A DNA stretch of 6,481 bases from Candidatus Woesebacteria bacterium (GTDB lineage Bacteria; Patescibacteriota; Microgenomatia; UBA1406; GWC2-37-13). The notes beneath the pieces were generated by a model, which worked only from the letters and a program-made list of their open reading frames with translations, made no database searches and had not been told where the DNA came from. Shown here piece after piece: positions 6,112-6,481 of this stretch. Each line of letters starts with the position of its first letter. The first letter of the stretch is position 1. A program made the position numbers and the translations under genes. The DNA is taken from positions 1 to 6,481 of the forward strand of contig JAGOLU010000052.1 in the NCBI GenBank assembly GCA_017993865.1, given 5' to 3'.

Positions 6112-6121
6112 TCACCTCCTT
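6112..6121 (-). promoter_or_regulatory. Full-length Shine-Dalgarno sequence of the 64-residue gene
   Basis: AAGGAGGTGA on the minus strand (6121-6112) matches all ten bases complementary to the usual 16S rRNA 3' end. Nine bases separate it from the ATG at 6102. It fixes the start codon, predicts strong translation and shows that the host keeps a normal anti-Shine-Dalgarno, in contrast to the other genes in the window. Confidence 0.85.
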
Positions 6122-6123
6122 CT

Positions 6124-6160
6124 CAGCCTCATTGTAAGCTCAATTGAGCTCAAAAGTCAA
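6124..6160 (-). promoter_or_regulatory. Sigma-70-type promoter of the 64-residue gene
   Basis: On the minus strand TTGACT (6160-6155; 5 of 6 match) and TACAAT (6136-6131; 5 of 6 match) are separated by 18 bp. The expected +1 is near 6124, giving a leader of about 22 nt that contains the Shine-Dalgarno sequence. This is the only promoter in the window with a good -35 box. Confidence 0.7.
6137..6150. promoter_or_regulatory. Perfect 14 bp palindrome in the promoter spacer (candidate operator)
   Basis: AGCTCAATTGAGCT is its own reverse complement over all 14 bases. It lies wholly inside the 18 bp spacer between the -35 and -10 boxes of the 64-residue gene and abuts the -10 box. A dimeric repressor bound here would block RNA polymerase. 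The regulator is not identifiable from this window. Confidence 0.5.
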
Positions 6161-6187
6161 GCGTGAATATGCAGGAGCAACCTCCAA

Positions 6188-6208
6188 CTAATGATCAACA
6201 ATTATTAG
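6188..6208. repeat. AT-rich inverted repeat upstream of obg
   Basis: CTAATGAT (6188-6195) pairs with ATTATTAG (6201-6208) across a 5-base CAACA loop, counting one G-T pair. It sits 38 bp upstream of the obg -10 box, between the two divergent promoters. No T-run follows, so a terminator is unlikely. It could be a regulator site, or chance in AT-rich DNA. Confidence 0.3.
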
Positions 6209-6245
6209 AGCACCACAACAGCCCACACTTTGGTGTCTACTAGGA

Positions 6246-6258
6246 TATAATATGCTTA
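6246..6258 (+). promoter_or_regulatory. obg promoter -10 box, predicted leaderless
   Basis: A perfect TATAAT lies at 6246-6251. The expected +1, seven bases after the hexamer, is 6258, exactly the A of the ATG that begins the canonical Obg sequence. No clear -35 box is seen (the best alignment matches 3 of 6) and there is no TG extension or Shine-Dalgarno sequence. Confidence 0.55.
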
Positions 6259-6481
6259 TGCTTATCGATGAAGCGATTATTACAGTTGAGGCGGGAGATG
6301 GAGGCGATGGCAGAGTTGCCTTTTTCCCAAACTACGGCAAACCTGCCGGCGGCGCTGGCGGGAGAGGGGGCGATGTCTATGCAACGGTCGACAGCAATAT
6401 CTCTACCCTAACCAAATATACCCGCACACATAAATACCGCGCACCTAATGGCATGGTCGGGCAATCTGCCACCAAAGACGG
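6258..6481 (+). CDS. obg: Obg family GTPase, N-terminal part
   Basis: The first 74 codons of Obg (CgtA/ObgE), an essential GTPase that binds the large ribosomal subunit and takes part in ribosome maturation and stress control; the gene runs off the right edge. The visible part is the glycine-rich Obg fold: MLIDEAIITVEAGDGGDGRVAF matches the family start 'MFvDea.i.v.aGdGGnG.vsF', followed by GGAGGRGGDVY and a TLTKYTRTHKYRAPNG block. The stretch between F22 and the GGDV motif is about four residues shorter than in E. coli or B. subtilis Obg and lacks the RREK sequence. The GTP-binding domain lies outside the window. An ATG two codons earlier (6252) is in frame. I chose 6258 because it matches the family N-terminus and the predicted transcript start. 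The gene is divergent from the 64-residue protein gene. Confidence 0.9.
   Translation, partial: MLIDEAIITVEAGDGGDGRVAFFPNYGKPAGGAGGRGGDVYATVDSNISTLTKYTRTHKYRAPNGMVGQSATKD

Noticed and set aside
5872..6147. Plus-strand open frame of 91 codons opposite the 64-residue gene
   Set aside because: It begins inside the terminator hairpin and runs antisense through the promoter of a gene with full expression signals. It has no ribosome binding site.
6211..6235. CACCA/TGGTG inverted repeat upstream of obg
   Set aside because: Only 5 bp per arm with a 15-base loop; expected by chance.
6252..6257. ATG at 6252 as the obg start
   Set aside because: It touches the -10 hexamer and would lie before the expected +1. 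The family N-terminus aligns with the ATG at 6258.

Overview
The window looks like ordinary chromosomal DNA from a small-genome bacterium, most likely a member of the Candidatus Patescibacteria (CPR). This placement is inference. It rests on a membrane-anchored MurF-like ligase with a 'QIKEYRFDRIRAR' segment after its first helix, an Obg protein with a shortened glycine-rich stretch, short intergenic gaps, and a small basic protein of unknown family. TGA is used as a stop (end of the Mur ligase gene), which argues against the recoded code-25 lineages. No tRNA, rRNA, CRISPR array, insertion sequence or phage gene was seen.

Left half, minus strand (3155 down to 1): a compact run of four genes. 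In transcription order they are a membrane-anchored DsbA-like thiol oxidoreductase, an alpha/beta hydrolase (9 bp gap), a membrane-anchored MurF-like ligase (16 bp gap) and, after a 118 bp gap, the N-terminus of a probable DegT/DnrJ/EryC1/StrS-type aminotransferase that runs off the left edge. The set suggests a cell-envelope theme: extracytoplasmic disulfide chemistry, amide-bond ligation at the membrane, and amino-sugar or amino-acid chemistry. The 118 bp gap holds a REP-like imperfect hairpin and a pair of 14 bp direct repeats with 20 bp periodicity flanking a -10 box.

Middle, plus strand (3251-5848): a three-gene operon for an ABC-2 exporter, with one ATPase and two 266-residue permeases of the DUF990/ABC2_membrane_6 type. 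It is divergent from the dsbA-like gene across a 95 bp region carrying both promoters.

Right end: a 64-residue basic protein of unknown function on the minus strand converges on the exporter operon, with a hairpin terminator between them. Its promoter has a perfect 14 bp palindrome in the -35/-10 spacer, and it has a full-length Shine-Dalgarno sequence. Divergent from it begins obg, the ribosome-associated GTPase, truncated by the window edge.

The most notable pattern is in translation starts. Four genes (mur ligase, dsbA-like, ABC ATPase, obg) have a good -10 box placed so that the predicted transcript begins at, or within about 3 nt of, the start codon. None has a Shine-Dalgarno sequence. 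Only the 64-residue gene has a classical leader and ribosome binding site. This suggests two modes of translation initiation side by side.
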